Below are positions 23,984-32,483 of a stretch of DNA of 64,000 nt, piece by piece; the first letter of the stretch is position 1, and every line of letters begins with the position of its first letter. Source of the DNA: Atrina japonica (Eukaryota > Mollusca > Bivalvia > Pterioida > Pinnidae); NCBI GenBank assembly GCA_030159075.1, contig BROG01000377.1, positions 637,511 to 701,510 on the forward strand, read 5' to 3'. The position numbers were made by a program, and so were the translations under genes. The notes under the pieces are model-generated. The model searched no databases. It had not been told where the DNA came from and saw only the letters and a list, made by a program, of their open reading frames with translations.

Positions 23984-25618
23984 ATAGATAAGGTATAAGG
24001 GTAGCTTCCGAGTTCTAGGGTTGTCCGTTATTATTCTAGATTTTTACGTGCTGGTATCACGTGACTTTTTTTGCTTTTAGTTAACCATCGCTACTTCCGC
24101 CTTAGGTTGTTTATATAGGGTACAAGAGGAGATGCACTATTTCATAAAATAAAACAAAATGCCAAAAGATTCCGCGTATGGTAAACTGTTCAGATATTAG
24201 CACCAATTATTCTTCACATAAAAGGATTAGTGACAATCATCTGATCTTCAGCTTTAACTGATTATTTGGCGTATCCATGTCATCATGCAAATCAAAAACA
24301 TCTGTATCAAGCTCCGTTGCTAGTTGACGCAAGTGAAAAAAAAATATGTTTGCGATTAAGTCTGAGAGATATAAACTTTGTCTTTCAGAAAAGATACAAA
24401 ATCTGGCATATTTCACGCGTTGACATTGTTGTTTATCTACAATTTATTTCTTGATCAACACAAGAAAATGTACTGGGCGTCGCTGTGGTTAACAAAGTTG
24501 AAGAGGCGCACGAAAAATCCGGATCCAAAACGGTTTACGTAAAAACCCAAAACATTGCTATTATGCGATTCATGCAAATCATTTTTTAAAATATGCTGAA
24601 TGGGGGCGGGGCTTTGATATACGCCATCCAATTATTATCTTATATCAAGTAATCTCATAACCGAGTTTTTTACTGAGTTAATGTAGAATGTTCGTGAAAT
24701 GTAGTTTTATTGAATAGTAAAATAATATCAAAGCACAACGGGATATGTATGGTAACATCCTGCGGGTTATATGAATTGGGGAAGAACCAAGTTTACGAGA
24801 GAAAAACTAGGATTAGTTGAGATCTCGGTCCGACACGATAAAACATAAATATTACTAAAGTCTTAAAATTTTACTTACCTTTGGCTAATCCTGAAATTTG
24901 ATTGGCTGTTTGGGCAAAATTCAAAATATTCTCCAATTTCAGTAATTTATTTTTTATTGTGCCGGACCCTTATTTCAACTTGTAAATTTGAATTGATATT
25001 CAGCAAAAATAGGATATTCTGTCTCAGGTTACATCAACTTTAAGAATTGAAATATTTTATTGTTTTTTTAATTCCTCTTTATTTCTTTTTCAAATGCTTA
25101 ATATTTCTAGACGAAATTTACCGTTTTTGAGAATGTGTTTACATTTGTGTAATTGCGTATGCATAAATATTTATTTACTCGTCGAATTTATATCTAGACA
25201 AAATTTATATATGCGGTGGGTTTAATGGTGAAGAATGCCTAAACTCAGCAGAATGTTACGATCCTGAAACCAACCAATGGACACTGATTAAAAGCATGAG
25301 AAATAGACGAAGTGGAATAGGTGTCATTGCTTACAAAGGATGTATTTACGCTTTAGGAGGATTCAACGGAATGTCTCGAATGAATACAGGTGAACGGTAC
25401 AACCCGGCTCAAAATACTTGGAAGACAATTCCAGAGATGTTTAACCCAAGAAGTAATTTTGCAATTGAGGTTTGTATGAAGTTAGATTTAACATCGTTCT
25501 TAGCATGTAAATTGGTTCTTTTAGATCAAGTGTTGTACTATTTCGCTTGTTCTTCGCTGTGATCGTATAGTGCTATCACTTCTTGTCGCCATCAAAGATC
25601 AGGATCAAACCGGTTTTT

Positions 25619-25699
<81 letters not shown>

Positions 25700-28600
25700 T
25701 ATATACTGTAATACAATATGTACTAACATATATTCATATTTACAAAAGTGGATTCGTTCCAAGTCGCTCCGGGGTCATGCTCCCTCGTGACAGCCCAAAA
25801 CGTTGCGTTTCTCTCTCTATACATATTCACAATACAAGTTACTTATTTATATTGAAAACCCAGACAGGGAAGCATTTCTTCTAATGTCTGTACATTGTAA
25901 AGGTGATAGGAGAACAAGCTATCTGTTTGAGCTGTCTGGCAGTATGTGCCCCTGGTACATGCACATGCATGAGTTAGAAAAATGCATAAATGTTTCTTTC
26001 TGTTATAAAAGAAAACGTCTATAGATATACATTTTGTATTGTATTTACCTAATGTTATTATACAACTTTGAATGACAAAATAATTCAAAGGAAGTTATAC
26101 TACACACAGCGTCATGCTGTAAGTTTATGAACAAACGTCGTTTTATCATTACTTTTTTCTATGAAACATTTTTTTTAAAAATATAAATAATTAGTAACTT
26201 CATTTTAAGTCTGTTTACTTATTTTTTCAACAGTTCTATTTCGAATACATACATTTTGCTATCACTTGGCGTCCGTCGTCCGTCGTAAACTTTTCATTCA
26301 AAGATCTTATGCCTGAAACCACAAGGCCAATTGGAACCAAACTTGGTCACAATAGTCCTTGGGTGGTCCCCTTTAACAAATGTGTCCGGCAAGTCCGCAT
26401 CCCATCCAATATGGCCGCCAGCATGGAACATATTTTAACATTGAACCCTATGGTAAAACATTTGCAAAGTTCTTCTCTTCTGAAACTACTGAGCCAATTA
26501 GAACCAAACTTGGCCACAATAGTCCTGGGGTGGTCCCCTTTAAAGAATGTGTCCGGCAAGTCCGCATCCCATCCAAGATGGCCGCCAGCGTGGAACATAG
26601 TTTAACATTGAACCCTATGCGGAAACACTTGCAAAGTTCTTTAACGCGCCGACACCCACTGTGACACTGGACCTCGGTTAATAATGAAAAAAACATACTC
26701 AGGAGAAAAATTTTTAAAAATATAATATTACATAGAAAGTAATGGGAAACTTATGTTTGTTCATTAACTTTCGACTCATACATACAGTATATGGCAACCG
26801 ATAAGCAGAGGGTCCAGGTCTGAATTTTATCGAGTCATTTCTGAGGAAGGATAGTGAATATACCAAAATGCTTAAAGAAGCATTAGCTTACCCCAAATAT
26901 ATTTCGAATATTTCTTCTTTTACTACTTGTATCTTATGTACAATAACAAATATGAGCTAACCACATGATAATGAGCTAACCACATGCATAACAAATGTTA
27001 TGTTTCTGTATATTTTGTGAAAATATGGTCAGGTCCGTATACAAACAGTAAAACTGAGTTAATCAATTGCAAGTGCCAAACCTTTTTATTTTCATAAAAT
27101 ATATAGGAATTTAAGAATTTTTATGCCTGTGTGTATCTCTTTTTTGTTATTGTATATCAATCTAGGTAGTAAAAAAGGAGGGAGCAATTTGAAAAATAAA
27201 CACAGCTAATGTCCCTTTAATATATAGTATGAAAGTTACAAAATTGAAATGTAACATAATTCCAGGCTCTTATTTAACGGGAGCCGACCTGGCTCAGTCG
27301 GTAGCGCGCTGGACTCTTGATCGTGAGGTCGTGAGTTCGAGTCCAGTCGGCGGCAGTTTGGTTCAGAAGCCCATAACACAGAAATGTGCCTGTATCAATA
27401 TACCTAGAGCTATTGGTATTTTAATAAAAAATACATCATAATTCACTCACAACAATATTTCCAATGATTATTTCTTAAAAATTATAAATGGATTGAACAA
27501 TTCACAATCTGTAACGTTACTGATGTCACTATATATATGTTAATTTTACTTTTATTTATTCCTGGAATGTTTTATTTTAATTTTACTGTGGACTCACGGC
27601 GGATGTGACCGGTCACCAGGGGATGATTACTCCTCCATGACACCTGATTCCTCATGTGAATTTCTAGATATCGGTGTTTGTCCAATATTCACCAGATTTG
27701 TATATTTGTTCCCTGGACATCCTATAGATAAATACTTTGGCATTTGCGGTATTTGGGGAGCTTCTATAGTCTTGAATCTATTATTTTAGGTTATTGATGA
27801 CATGATATTTACTATCGGAGGATTCAATGGGGTAACGACAATCTTTAACGTTGAATGCTATGATGGTTCAACAGAGGAATGGTAAGTCCGAAAAATCATG
27901 TATAATTAGATAGATTACAGTCAAATGGATTAATTGTACCTCTTGATGTTAATACTTTAAGACTTTAAGGCAATTAGGACCAAACGAGGTGTAATCAAGA
28001 CTGGTTTTGTTGTGACCCTAAGGAGGTTGTTATATACAAGTTTCTCTGCACTTTATACATGTGTTAAAAAGTCGACGGATATATTCTCGTCCATGCTCCA
28101 AGCAAAGTTCACAATCTCAGCAAACGCTCAATTAACTAAGAAATTACATTTTATATATACATATACAATAGAGAGGTGTAAAGAGTTGCCAAAAAGTTGT
28201 ATAAATGAAACTGTATATAATGACCTCCTTAGGGAATCAACAAAATTAGTCTTTATATGGAGGTGGTCTTTATACAGAGGTTGATTTTTACACAAATGGT
28301 ACTATTGGGGACAGCAAAAAATGGTCTTTGTGACCAGGTGGTCTTTATATACAAGTGGTTGTTACAGCAGGTTTTACTGTTATTCTTTCTTCTTAAATAT
28401 GTAGAAAGAAAGTAGTGGCTGTCCATTTATTTATTTTTTTTATTATTATTTTTGCCTTGGTATGTAACATCCCTACAAACTGTAAAATAATGAAATGAAT
28501 AAGATAATACATGATGCACTTAATTTTTATATACTTACTAAAATTCTAGCCTTTGACAGATATAAAATTGATTTTATTTAATTCCATACATCAACTTAAC

Positions 28601-31600
28601 TTCGTAGTCTGCAGCCCTTTTCACAAAAAATCTTAAGATAACTTTTACTCTTAAGAGTAAAATTAAGATTGTTATGGTTTTCATGACAAATCTTAGGTGA
28701 ATCTTAAGATAAAAATTTGTCGTAACTGTAAGAGAGCTATCACCCACTCTTAAGGGAAAGTTTTACTCTTCAGATTTTATCAATATAATCGTAAGTGTCT
28801 CCATAGAAAAAAAGATGAATTTAATATCTTGTTTGATATGATTAAAAGAATAGCTGTTCGCAGAGAACGTATTTTTCACAATATAATCTGAGTATAGATA
28901 GATCTACGAGTCACTAAATATTGACCAGCCGTTAGCTCGCTGCCTTTTTCCGAGGCACTGCATCGTGAACTTAGCGAGCACAACAAGAGATTTAATTGGG
29001 AGGCGTATAGAAAAATATCATGCGATTCCTCCCCATATCCAGAGGGCATTTTGTATTTAGTAGGTTAATAAATCTAGAACTAGATCGATTACGTTGTGTT
29101 GAAACTACAGAAGATCTGGGCTACCATACTGTACTGTCCTCGTCACATAATCCGTGAATCAGAAAAATAACAGTAATTTAGATCTAGAATAGAAATCTAG
29201 GCCTATATCGTTGTCATATATGCATAACTTTTGTAATCCTTTAACAGATCTATAATGATAGATTTAGTCACGAAAATTAAAATTTGCTAACCCTGCCACT
29301 ATAGTTTACATCTGTACCAAATCCTAGCGTCCTTAAAAATGTGCTAGCCCTGCCACTATTGTTTACATCTGTAAAAAATCCTAGCGTTCTTAAAGTCACG
29401 CACTCTGACGTCATGTAACAGGTCGATCCAAGCTCAAAATTAGGGGTGTTTCAAATGAAGTCGAGTTTACTAGATCTATCATCATCATTACCAGAAAATA
29501 TTTAAATTACATCTGCGGATTTAGAGGGGCGGTAGGGCTCTCAAAGCTTAGTTAAAAATAAAAAAAAAATCTTGAGACTACTAGGTCGAATTTCTGCTGC
29601 GATTTTAATATACTTTTTTTTTGCTGAATCAGTTATAAATCTTCTTTTGAGAAAGATAAACAATTTGATTTATTAGCGGATTATCAGGCATAGGCCCTAT
29701 TGTCGCGTCTGAATGTAGATAAAGGTGTCTATGGACTTTAAATTTCATTTTTTTCTGAAAGCGTAAACCCCGATCCCCTTACGAAATGCGACCCCTAAAG
29801 TTGGCAAAATAGGTGTAAAACCTTCAATTTCTCTATTAAAGAAAACACAGAATTTTCGCGACTCCCTCCATTTGTCAAGACTTGTGCCTCCCCTTTAAGT
29901 TATCGGTTTATCTCTTGTGAGATATACATATATTAAAGTTATACACGACAGTATGAAGCCTACACAACACGAAAATAGAATTTAAAATGTTAATACACAA
30001 AAACATATAGTCTACAAACATATAATTTACTGATGCGTTATAGATCTAGATAACATGATACATGTAAAACACAAACCAATACACTAGTATTGTGTAAAAA
30101 ACAAACCAATACACTAGTATTGTGTAATTTCAAAAGGCTGGAGTAAAAAATAAGTAGAGCTTTGTGAAACTTTATTTAATCATTATTCAAACTTACCTGA
30201 ATTTCATTCACACCAAAGTACAGTGAACCCGCTTTACAACGACATTCATTATAACGGAATATTCGGTATCCGACAAGAATTGCTCGGGAACAAACGTACA
30301 TGTACATAAAAAGTACTCATTACAACGGAATATTCGGTATCCGACTCCGACATCAGATTCCGGGAACAAATGTACAAAACTCAATGTAAATAAACTCTTT
30401 ACAACGGCATAACATCGCAGTACATCCCACCCGCTAATCCGGCTATTGTTTTCAGTCTTGATTTTCTTCACGGTTGAGATCACAGGAAAAAATAATCGTC
30501 AATAAAACAATTACATCGTCAATTGTTCTTAATCTGCACTGATAGGTGATTGTCTGGGTGTCAACGATTAGCGCTTGAATCATCCCTAACTGTAGAGTAG
30601 GCAGTAGGTTTCGTTAGAACTCAAGCGACAGGAAGAGAAATACAAACTGTGTTCAAATTAAACAAAAAAAAAGATAAATAAATAATAAATGAATAAACAT
30701 ATTGTTGAGAAGTTCCGTTATGCTACATGTCCGTGCCGCGGATCATTAAAATACTTCAATACTTACGATAATCGTAGACATTTTAGTAAAACTTTATTTG
30801 TGAACCGCAATCGGTGAGCTTTTTATTTTTAAAAAATAATGAATCTAACTCGGAATCAGGAGATATACGATTACATTCGGGTATTTCGGGCATTTTGTAC
30901 ATGATCCGTGCATTTCACGACATCACCGATTTACGATATGCGACCGCGAAAATAATTGTGCATTGATGTTTACAATATGAACATGCATAAATATGACTAG
31001 TAAAATGTTGAAAATAGTATGAAATAAAATAAAGATATTTGTTATTGTAAGTTTATGTATTTACATGTACATATATGCGTAAATGATACTCAAGGGAGCT
31101 AACTATGAAATGCCCACTACATCAAATTCGTTACAGTGACAAATTCGATATAACGTCATTCCTACGTGGGAACAAACACGGTCGTTGTAAAGAGGGTTCA
31201 CTGTATTTGTCTTTTCTGGATTATAAACAGTGCAAATACATCAACTAAAATGCATGTGACGCCTTACCGAAAATATTGTATGCGCATGCGAATCAAAAGT
31301 GAAACGTCGCTGCTATGCTTACTTTAATCGTAAGAGAAAAACTTAAGATTTTATCTTACGATTAAATCTTAAGAGAAAATTAAATCTTACGATAGTTTTT
31401 GTGAAAATGACTTAAGATTTATCTTACGATACTCATAAGATTTTATCTTAAGAATAATCTTAAGATTTTTTGTGAAAAGGGCTGCTGATCCTTGTAGATG
31501 AAATGTTCGTATACTGTACATGTACTTATTTTAGCGGTATCCTAATATTAGCGCCTTTCGCGCTCAAGTCATTGCGCTAATTTAAGGGCAGCAATACAAT

Positions 31601-32406
31601 TTCTACATCCTGTCATTCTGTTTACACGATAAAGCTAATGAAATCAATTGCATGAATTTAAGATTGCGCTAATAAGTCTTTATCCCCTGAGAGCGCTAAA
31701 ATATGAGTGCGCTAATTTAAATACATATACAGTAACCCGAACAAAAATGCAAACTTGATATCACAAGAGGCAGAATGATGAGTACAACAACACATCCAAA
31801 AATCTTTTGCCTTGGTGAAAAAAAGCAAGGTTGCATATTTATTTCGGGTCGAAATGCTCAACGACCAGTCTAAAAGTTGAGATGCATTATCCAGTCGTTC
31901 AATGAGTCCCCACATAATATTATGTGCATGTTTCAAAAATCACAGATGCCATAGTACCAAAGCATGTATGATAGCCCAAAAGATATTTCATTTGTATCTT
32001 ATACTAAAGTAATATTTTGCACTGAGAGCACCATTTAAAATTCTAATTTCTTCTAAAGCTAGGATAGCCATCTTTTGGCAGTGATTGCTCTAAGACGGAT
32101 TTTGGCTATACGTTTGGATTTGTAATTTGGCCTTGTCTCATACCACTTTCTTTTTGGAATGTCTATTTAAATTGGAGCTCAACTGATGGAGTCTAATTGA
32201 CAGAAACGATCGTCTTGAGCATTATAACTTTGGTATTATGTTTATAATATTTAGTTTATTCACATACATGTATTTCAATGACGATACGTTTTTTGTGTGT
32301 TTTCAGGTATAATGCAACCGACATGAATCTTTATAGAAGTGCACTTAGCGCATGCGTTGTAAAGGAACTTCCAAATATTCAGGACTACATTCACAAGGAT
32401 AGATAA
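12179..32406 (+). CDS. KLHL10: Kelch-like protein 10 (six coding exons)
   Basis: Exons: 12179-13142, 19639-19786, 23420-23589, 25198-25469, 27790-27881 and 32307-32406. These total 1746 nt, or 581 residues plus stop, near the 608 of human KLHL10. Every intron is GT-AG and all joins keep frame. Order: BTB (about residues 24-127), BACK (about 130-240), then six kelch repeats (about 285-560) with the usual GG pairs (IGGWSGG, IGGFDG, LGGFDG, CGGFNG, LGGFNG, IGGFNG). Identity is clear from [16 protein letters not shown] and MFNPRSNF, which are KLHL10-like. In mouse and fly the protein is a substrate adaptor for a CUL3 ubiquitin ligase in developing spermatids. The same role here is inferred from family membership. 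The start is the first ATG of the open frame, directly before [10 protein letters not shown]. The introns are filled with foldback elements and microsatellites. Confidence 0.93.
13634..13856 (+). mobile_element. tRNA-derived SINE, family A, 9-bp TSD, in KLHL10 intron 1
   Basis: The head reads GGGGCCACCGTTGCCGAGTG, then GTTAGAGC and a B-box-like GGTCCGAGTCCC. The body is like the copy at 8169. The direct repeat CAGCATGTA flanks it at 13625-13633 and 13857-13865. The element inserted in the sense orientation of the gene. Confidence 0.87.
13860..14700. repeat. Dispersed repeat (inverted copy of 8560-8745) and (AAT)n tract
   Basis: From 13860 to about 14025 the text (ttttctcttgtgttataatc, gatgatatccaatac) is the diverged reverse complement of 8560-8745. 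A (AAT)n run lies at about 14597-14629. It gives a poly-Tyr frame on the - strand that I do not regard as a gene. Confidence 0.55.
15045..15296 (-). mobile_element. tRNA-derived SINE, family B
   Basis: It shares TGTTGTTTAATGTCCCACTC, CCAAATGCCGGTGAAGGGCT and GCCGACACCTACTGTGACAC with the better-preserved copies at 55947 and 60169. The tRNA-like head would lie at the right end (ctcgaactcgcgac), but it is diverged and no TSD was found. Confidence 0.7.
15480..16860. repeat. Large inverted repeat followed by a direct duplicate
   Basis: Segment 15480-16000 (gaataatccagtcgttatat, tgacgtcatagtag, accctcgatttttcctcaaa) reappears inverted at about 16120-16466 (tttgaggataaatcgaggat, cctatgacgtcac, gactggattattc). 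It appears a second time in the same inverted orientation at about 16490-16855. The arms are separated by a poly-A run (16029-16057) and ACCCCCC repeats. A related fragment sits at about 34350-34445. This looks like a non-autonomous foldback element with one arm duplicated. Confidence 0.7.
16853..19025. mobile_element. 2.2-kb element with 30-bp perfect inverted ends, KLHL10 intron 1
   Basis: The first 30 bases (starting GTGTTATATAGCCTACTAAC) are the exact reverse complement of 18996-19025. Inside each end are clusters of CTCAAATTTGAGGAAAA-type motifs (16960-17100 and 18540-18790) next to TATAAA(A)CA(T) text, mirror-imaged between the ends. The middle holds a 31-bp hairpin (17908-17996). I see no transposase frame, so it is probably non-autonomous. 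Confidence 0.75.
17908..17996. repeat. Perfect 31-bp hairpin
   Basis: Bases 17908-17938 (TTGATAAACAAATCATTTAC...) are the exact reverse complement of 17966-17996, with a 27-base loop. Imperfect pairing continues outwards to about 17878 and 18027. It lies in the middle of the element at 16853-19025. Confidence 0.9.
19049..19203 (+). repeat. Direct duplicate of 18786-18918
   Basis: The text agttcatctgattgaagtga, acagttttaaaactgttacc and ggtgtcgaatattatgacg follows the same order as at 18788-18915. The copy is truncated and slightly diverged, next to the right end of the 2.2-kb element. Confidence 0.75.
19249..19333. repeat. Hairpin, 21-bp perfect core
   Basis: ACGACACAGATCACCGACTT(T) at 19249-19269 pairs exactly with 19313-19333. 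Near-perfect arms extend to about 19210 and 19354 (CCTCAACTTATATATGGC / CATATGTAAGTTGAGG). It is probably a tiny inverted-repeat element. It lies 285 bp before KLHL10 exon 2. Confidence 0.85.
19639..19786 (+). CDS. KLHL10: KLHL10 exon 2: kelch repeat 2
   Basis: The acceptor is ACATATAG|GACC. It reads [20 protein letters not shown], then [20 protein letters not shown], ending with VAPMNAK plus two bases of the Arg codon. The donor is AAAAG|GTAATA. Phase 1 in, phase 2 out. Confidence 0.92.
20021..21125. mobile_element. 1.1-kb TIR element with GATATC palindrome arrays, KLHL10 intron 2
   Basis: The left end TGGGGAGCCGTTTTACTTTT and the right end (reverse complement TGGGACGCCGTTTTACTTTT) are inverted repeats that run on for about 60 bases. 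TA flanks both sides (20019-20020 and 21126-21127). Two arrays (about 20047-20350 and 20779-21090) repeat GATATCACCTATTCGAATAA at roughly 22 bp, with palindromes GATATC and TTCGAA alternating. The 430-bp middle is unique. No transposase is visible. Frames such as the 86-residue one at its centre come from the repeats. Confidence 0.85.
21180..21483 (+). mobile_element. TTAA-type palindromic MITE (family 1)
   Basis: The left arm (acacaggcataaaattctta, attcctataaattttgtgaa) is the inverse of the right arm (ttcacaaagtacataggga, tgcctgtgcatagc), with ttgttattgtacatcaagta after it. It ends CAGCTAATGTCCCTTTAA, with TTAA at 21480-21483. The left terminus is not preserved. Confidence 0.75.
21859..22431. 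repeat. 40-bp tandem repeat (6 units) with an inverted partner unit
   Basis: Units start at 21859, 21899, 21939, 21979, 22019 and 22059, with a partial unit at 22099. The unit is CAATCTCTTACATAGAGTTG then TCGGTCTTTGCACTTCTCAA. At 22371-22431 one inverted copy occurs (gtaaggaccgacaactctg, ttgttgatagtgg). The leader GGTGATAGTG at 21849 matches this inverted flank. This looks like an inverted-repeat element whose left subterminal unit has expanded. Confidence 0.75.
23134..23223. mobile_element. Short TTAA-flanked MITE (family 2), 90 bp
   Basis: It begins TTAACCCTTTCAGCCC and ends GGGGTGAAAGGGTTAA, with TTAA at 23134-23137 and 23220-23223. The core ACTGGTCATAAACAATAGAA is the inverse of the copy at 10999. 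It lies 197 bp before KLHL10 exon 3. Confidence 0.82.
23420..23589 (+). CDS. KLHL10: KLHL10 exon 3: kelch repeat 3
   Basis: The acceptor is TTTGTAG|ATGC. It reads [20 protein letters not shown], then [18 protein letters not shown] and [16 protein letters not shown]. The donor is AATG|GTATAT. It carries the double-Gly and the spaced Trp of a kelch blade and closely follows KLHL10 order. Confidence 0.92.
23896..23979. repeat. (TA)n microsatellite
   Basis: About 42 uninterrupted TA units lie in KLHL10 intron 3. No further gene is seen between it and exon 4 at 25198; that stretch is AT-rich intron. Confidence 0.95.
25198..25469 (+). CDS. KLHL10: KLHL10 exon 4: kelch repeats 4 and 5
   Basis: The acceptor is ATCTAG|ACAA. 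It reads [20 protein letters not shown], then [20 protein letters not shown], then [19 protein letters not shown]. The donor is GAG|GTTTGT. The frame stays open for some thirty codons into the intron without similarity, so the exon end is set by the kelch join to exon 5 ([13 protein letters not shown]). Confidence 0.92.
25624..25694. repeat. (AT)n microsatellite
   Basis: About 35 AT units lie in KLHL10 intron 4. The Ile-Tyr frame through it is an artefact of the repeat. Confidence 0.95.
26290..26640 (+). repeat. Two tandem copies of a 167-bp dispersed repeat
   Basis: GAACCAAACTTGG recurs at 26334 and 26501, a period of 167. Both copies contain GTGGTCCCCTTTAA, GTGTCCGGCAAGTCCGCATC, CCATCCAA and ATGGCCGCCAGC. 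Copies like this are common in bivalve DNA as far as I recall. The frames here on both strands are shadows of the repeat. A SINE family B remnant follows at about 26638-26682. Confidence 0.75.
26872..27220 (+). mobile_element. TTAA-type palindromic MITE (family 1), full length 349 bp
   Basis: The left end TTAAAGAAGCATTAGC and right end GCTAATGTCCCTTTAA are inverted repeats (two mismatches) that include TTAA at 26872-26875 and 27217-27220. Inside is the family text tgtacaataacaa ... tatattttgtgaaaatatgg ... ttgttattgtat. This is the copy with both ends readable and sets the family boundaries. Confidence 0.8.
27281..27356 (+). mobile_element. SINE family B, tRNA-like head only
   Basis: It reads GAGCCGACCTGGCTCAGTCG, then GTAGCGCGC, GACTCTTGATCGTGAGGTCG and GAGTTCGAGTCC. 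This looks like a tRNA with A and B boxes, but the same head occurs in the SINE copies at 55947 and 43701 and the body is missing. I therefore call it a truncated SINE, not a tRNA gene. Confidence 0.7.
27585..27770 (+). mobile_element. Solo 3' tail of a Penelope-like element
   Basis: GTGGACTCACGGCGGATGTG, then GACCGGTCACCAGGGGATG, CTTACTCCTCCATG-like text and TCCCTGGACATCCTATAG match the 3' flank of the RT fragment at 45470-46930 and the solo tail at 44862-45130. No RT coding sequence precedes it here. It ends just before KLHL10 exon 5. Confidence 0.7.
27790..27881 (+). CDS. KLHL10: KLHL10 exon 5: first half of kelch repeat 6
   Basis: The acceptor is TTATTTTAG|GTTA. It reads [20 protein letters not shown], then [10 protein letters not shown] plus two bases of the Trp codon. 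The donor is AATG|GTAAGT, close to consensus. Short (92 nt) but clearly KLHL10-like. Confidence 0.92.
27995..28380. mobile_element. Probable TA-type MITE, KLHL10 intron 5
   Basis: The right end reads GTTGTTACAGCAGGTTTTAC then TG, the inverse of the CAGTAAAACCTGCT terminus at 41757. The left partner (actggttttgttgtgacc) is diverged. Inside, CCTAAGGAGGTTGTTATATA at about 28018 has an inverse CCTCCTTAGGG at 28224. Confidence 0.5.
28612..31484. mobile_element. 2.9-kb element with perfect 28-bp inverted ends, KLHL10 intron 5
   Basis: The first 28 bases (CAGCCCTTTTCACAAAAAAT...) are the exact reverse complement of 31457-31484. Both ends continue into clusters of ATCTTAAGAT- and TCTTACGAT-type palindromes. 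CTG flanks both sides and could be a 3-bp target duplication. No transposase frame is seen. A second element (30221-31203) is nested inside, and a small direct repeat of about 31 bp (ACAAACCAATACACTAGTAT) lies at about 30070-30126. Confidence 0.82.
30221..31203. mobile_element. Pogo/mariner-like MITE nested in the 2.9-kb element
   Basis: CAGTGAACCCGCTTTACAAC(GAC) at the left and its inverse at 31181-31203 differ at one base in 23. TA flanks both ends (30219-30220 and 31204-31205). ATAACGGAATATTCGGTATC occurs twice near the left end. The CAGTG terminus with TA target resembles pogo/Tigger-type elements, an inference from the ends alone. Confidence 0.75.
32307..32406 (+). CDS. KLHL10: KLHL10 exon 6: end of kelch repeat 6 and C-terminus
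   Basis: The acceptor is TTTTCAG|GTAT. It reads [20 protein letters not shown], then [13 protein letters not shown] and TAA at 32404-32406. The YRSALS(A/C)CVV motif is diagnostic for KLHL10. The tail after it is shorter than in vertebrates. Confidence 0.92.
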
Positions 32407-32470
32407 ATTTTATCATTTAAACAAACTTTTTAGGCATATATTTCTGAATATATTTCTTATATTTTTATAA

Positions 32471-32483
32471 AATAAAAAATAAA
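32471..32483 (+). terminator. KLHL10 polyadenylation signals
   Basis: AATAAA occurs at 32471-32476 and 32478-32483, 65-72 bases after the stop codon. This predicts a short 3' UTR. Confidence 0.6.

Noticed and set aside
26309..26696. Overlapping frames of 82-98 residues on both strands
   Set aside because: They derive from two copies of a 167-bp dispersed repeat. The peptide repeats mirror the DNA repeat and no start or splice context supports them.
27281..27356. A tRNA gene with good A and B boxes
   Set aside because: The same head occurs at the tRNA-like end of SINE copies at 43701, 55947 and 60169, with flanking SINE text. It is better explained as a truncated SINE.
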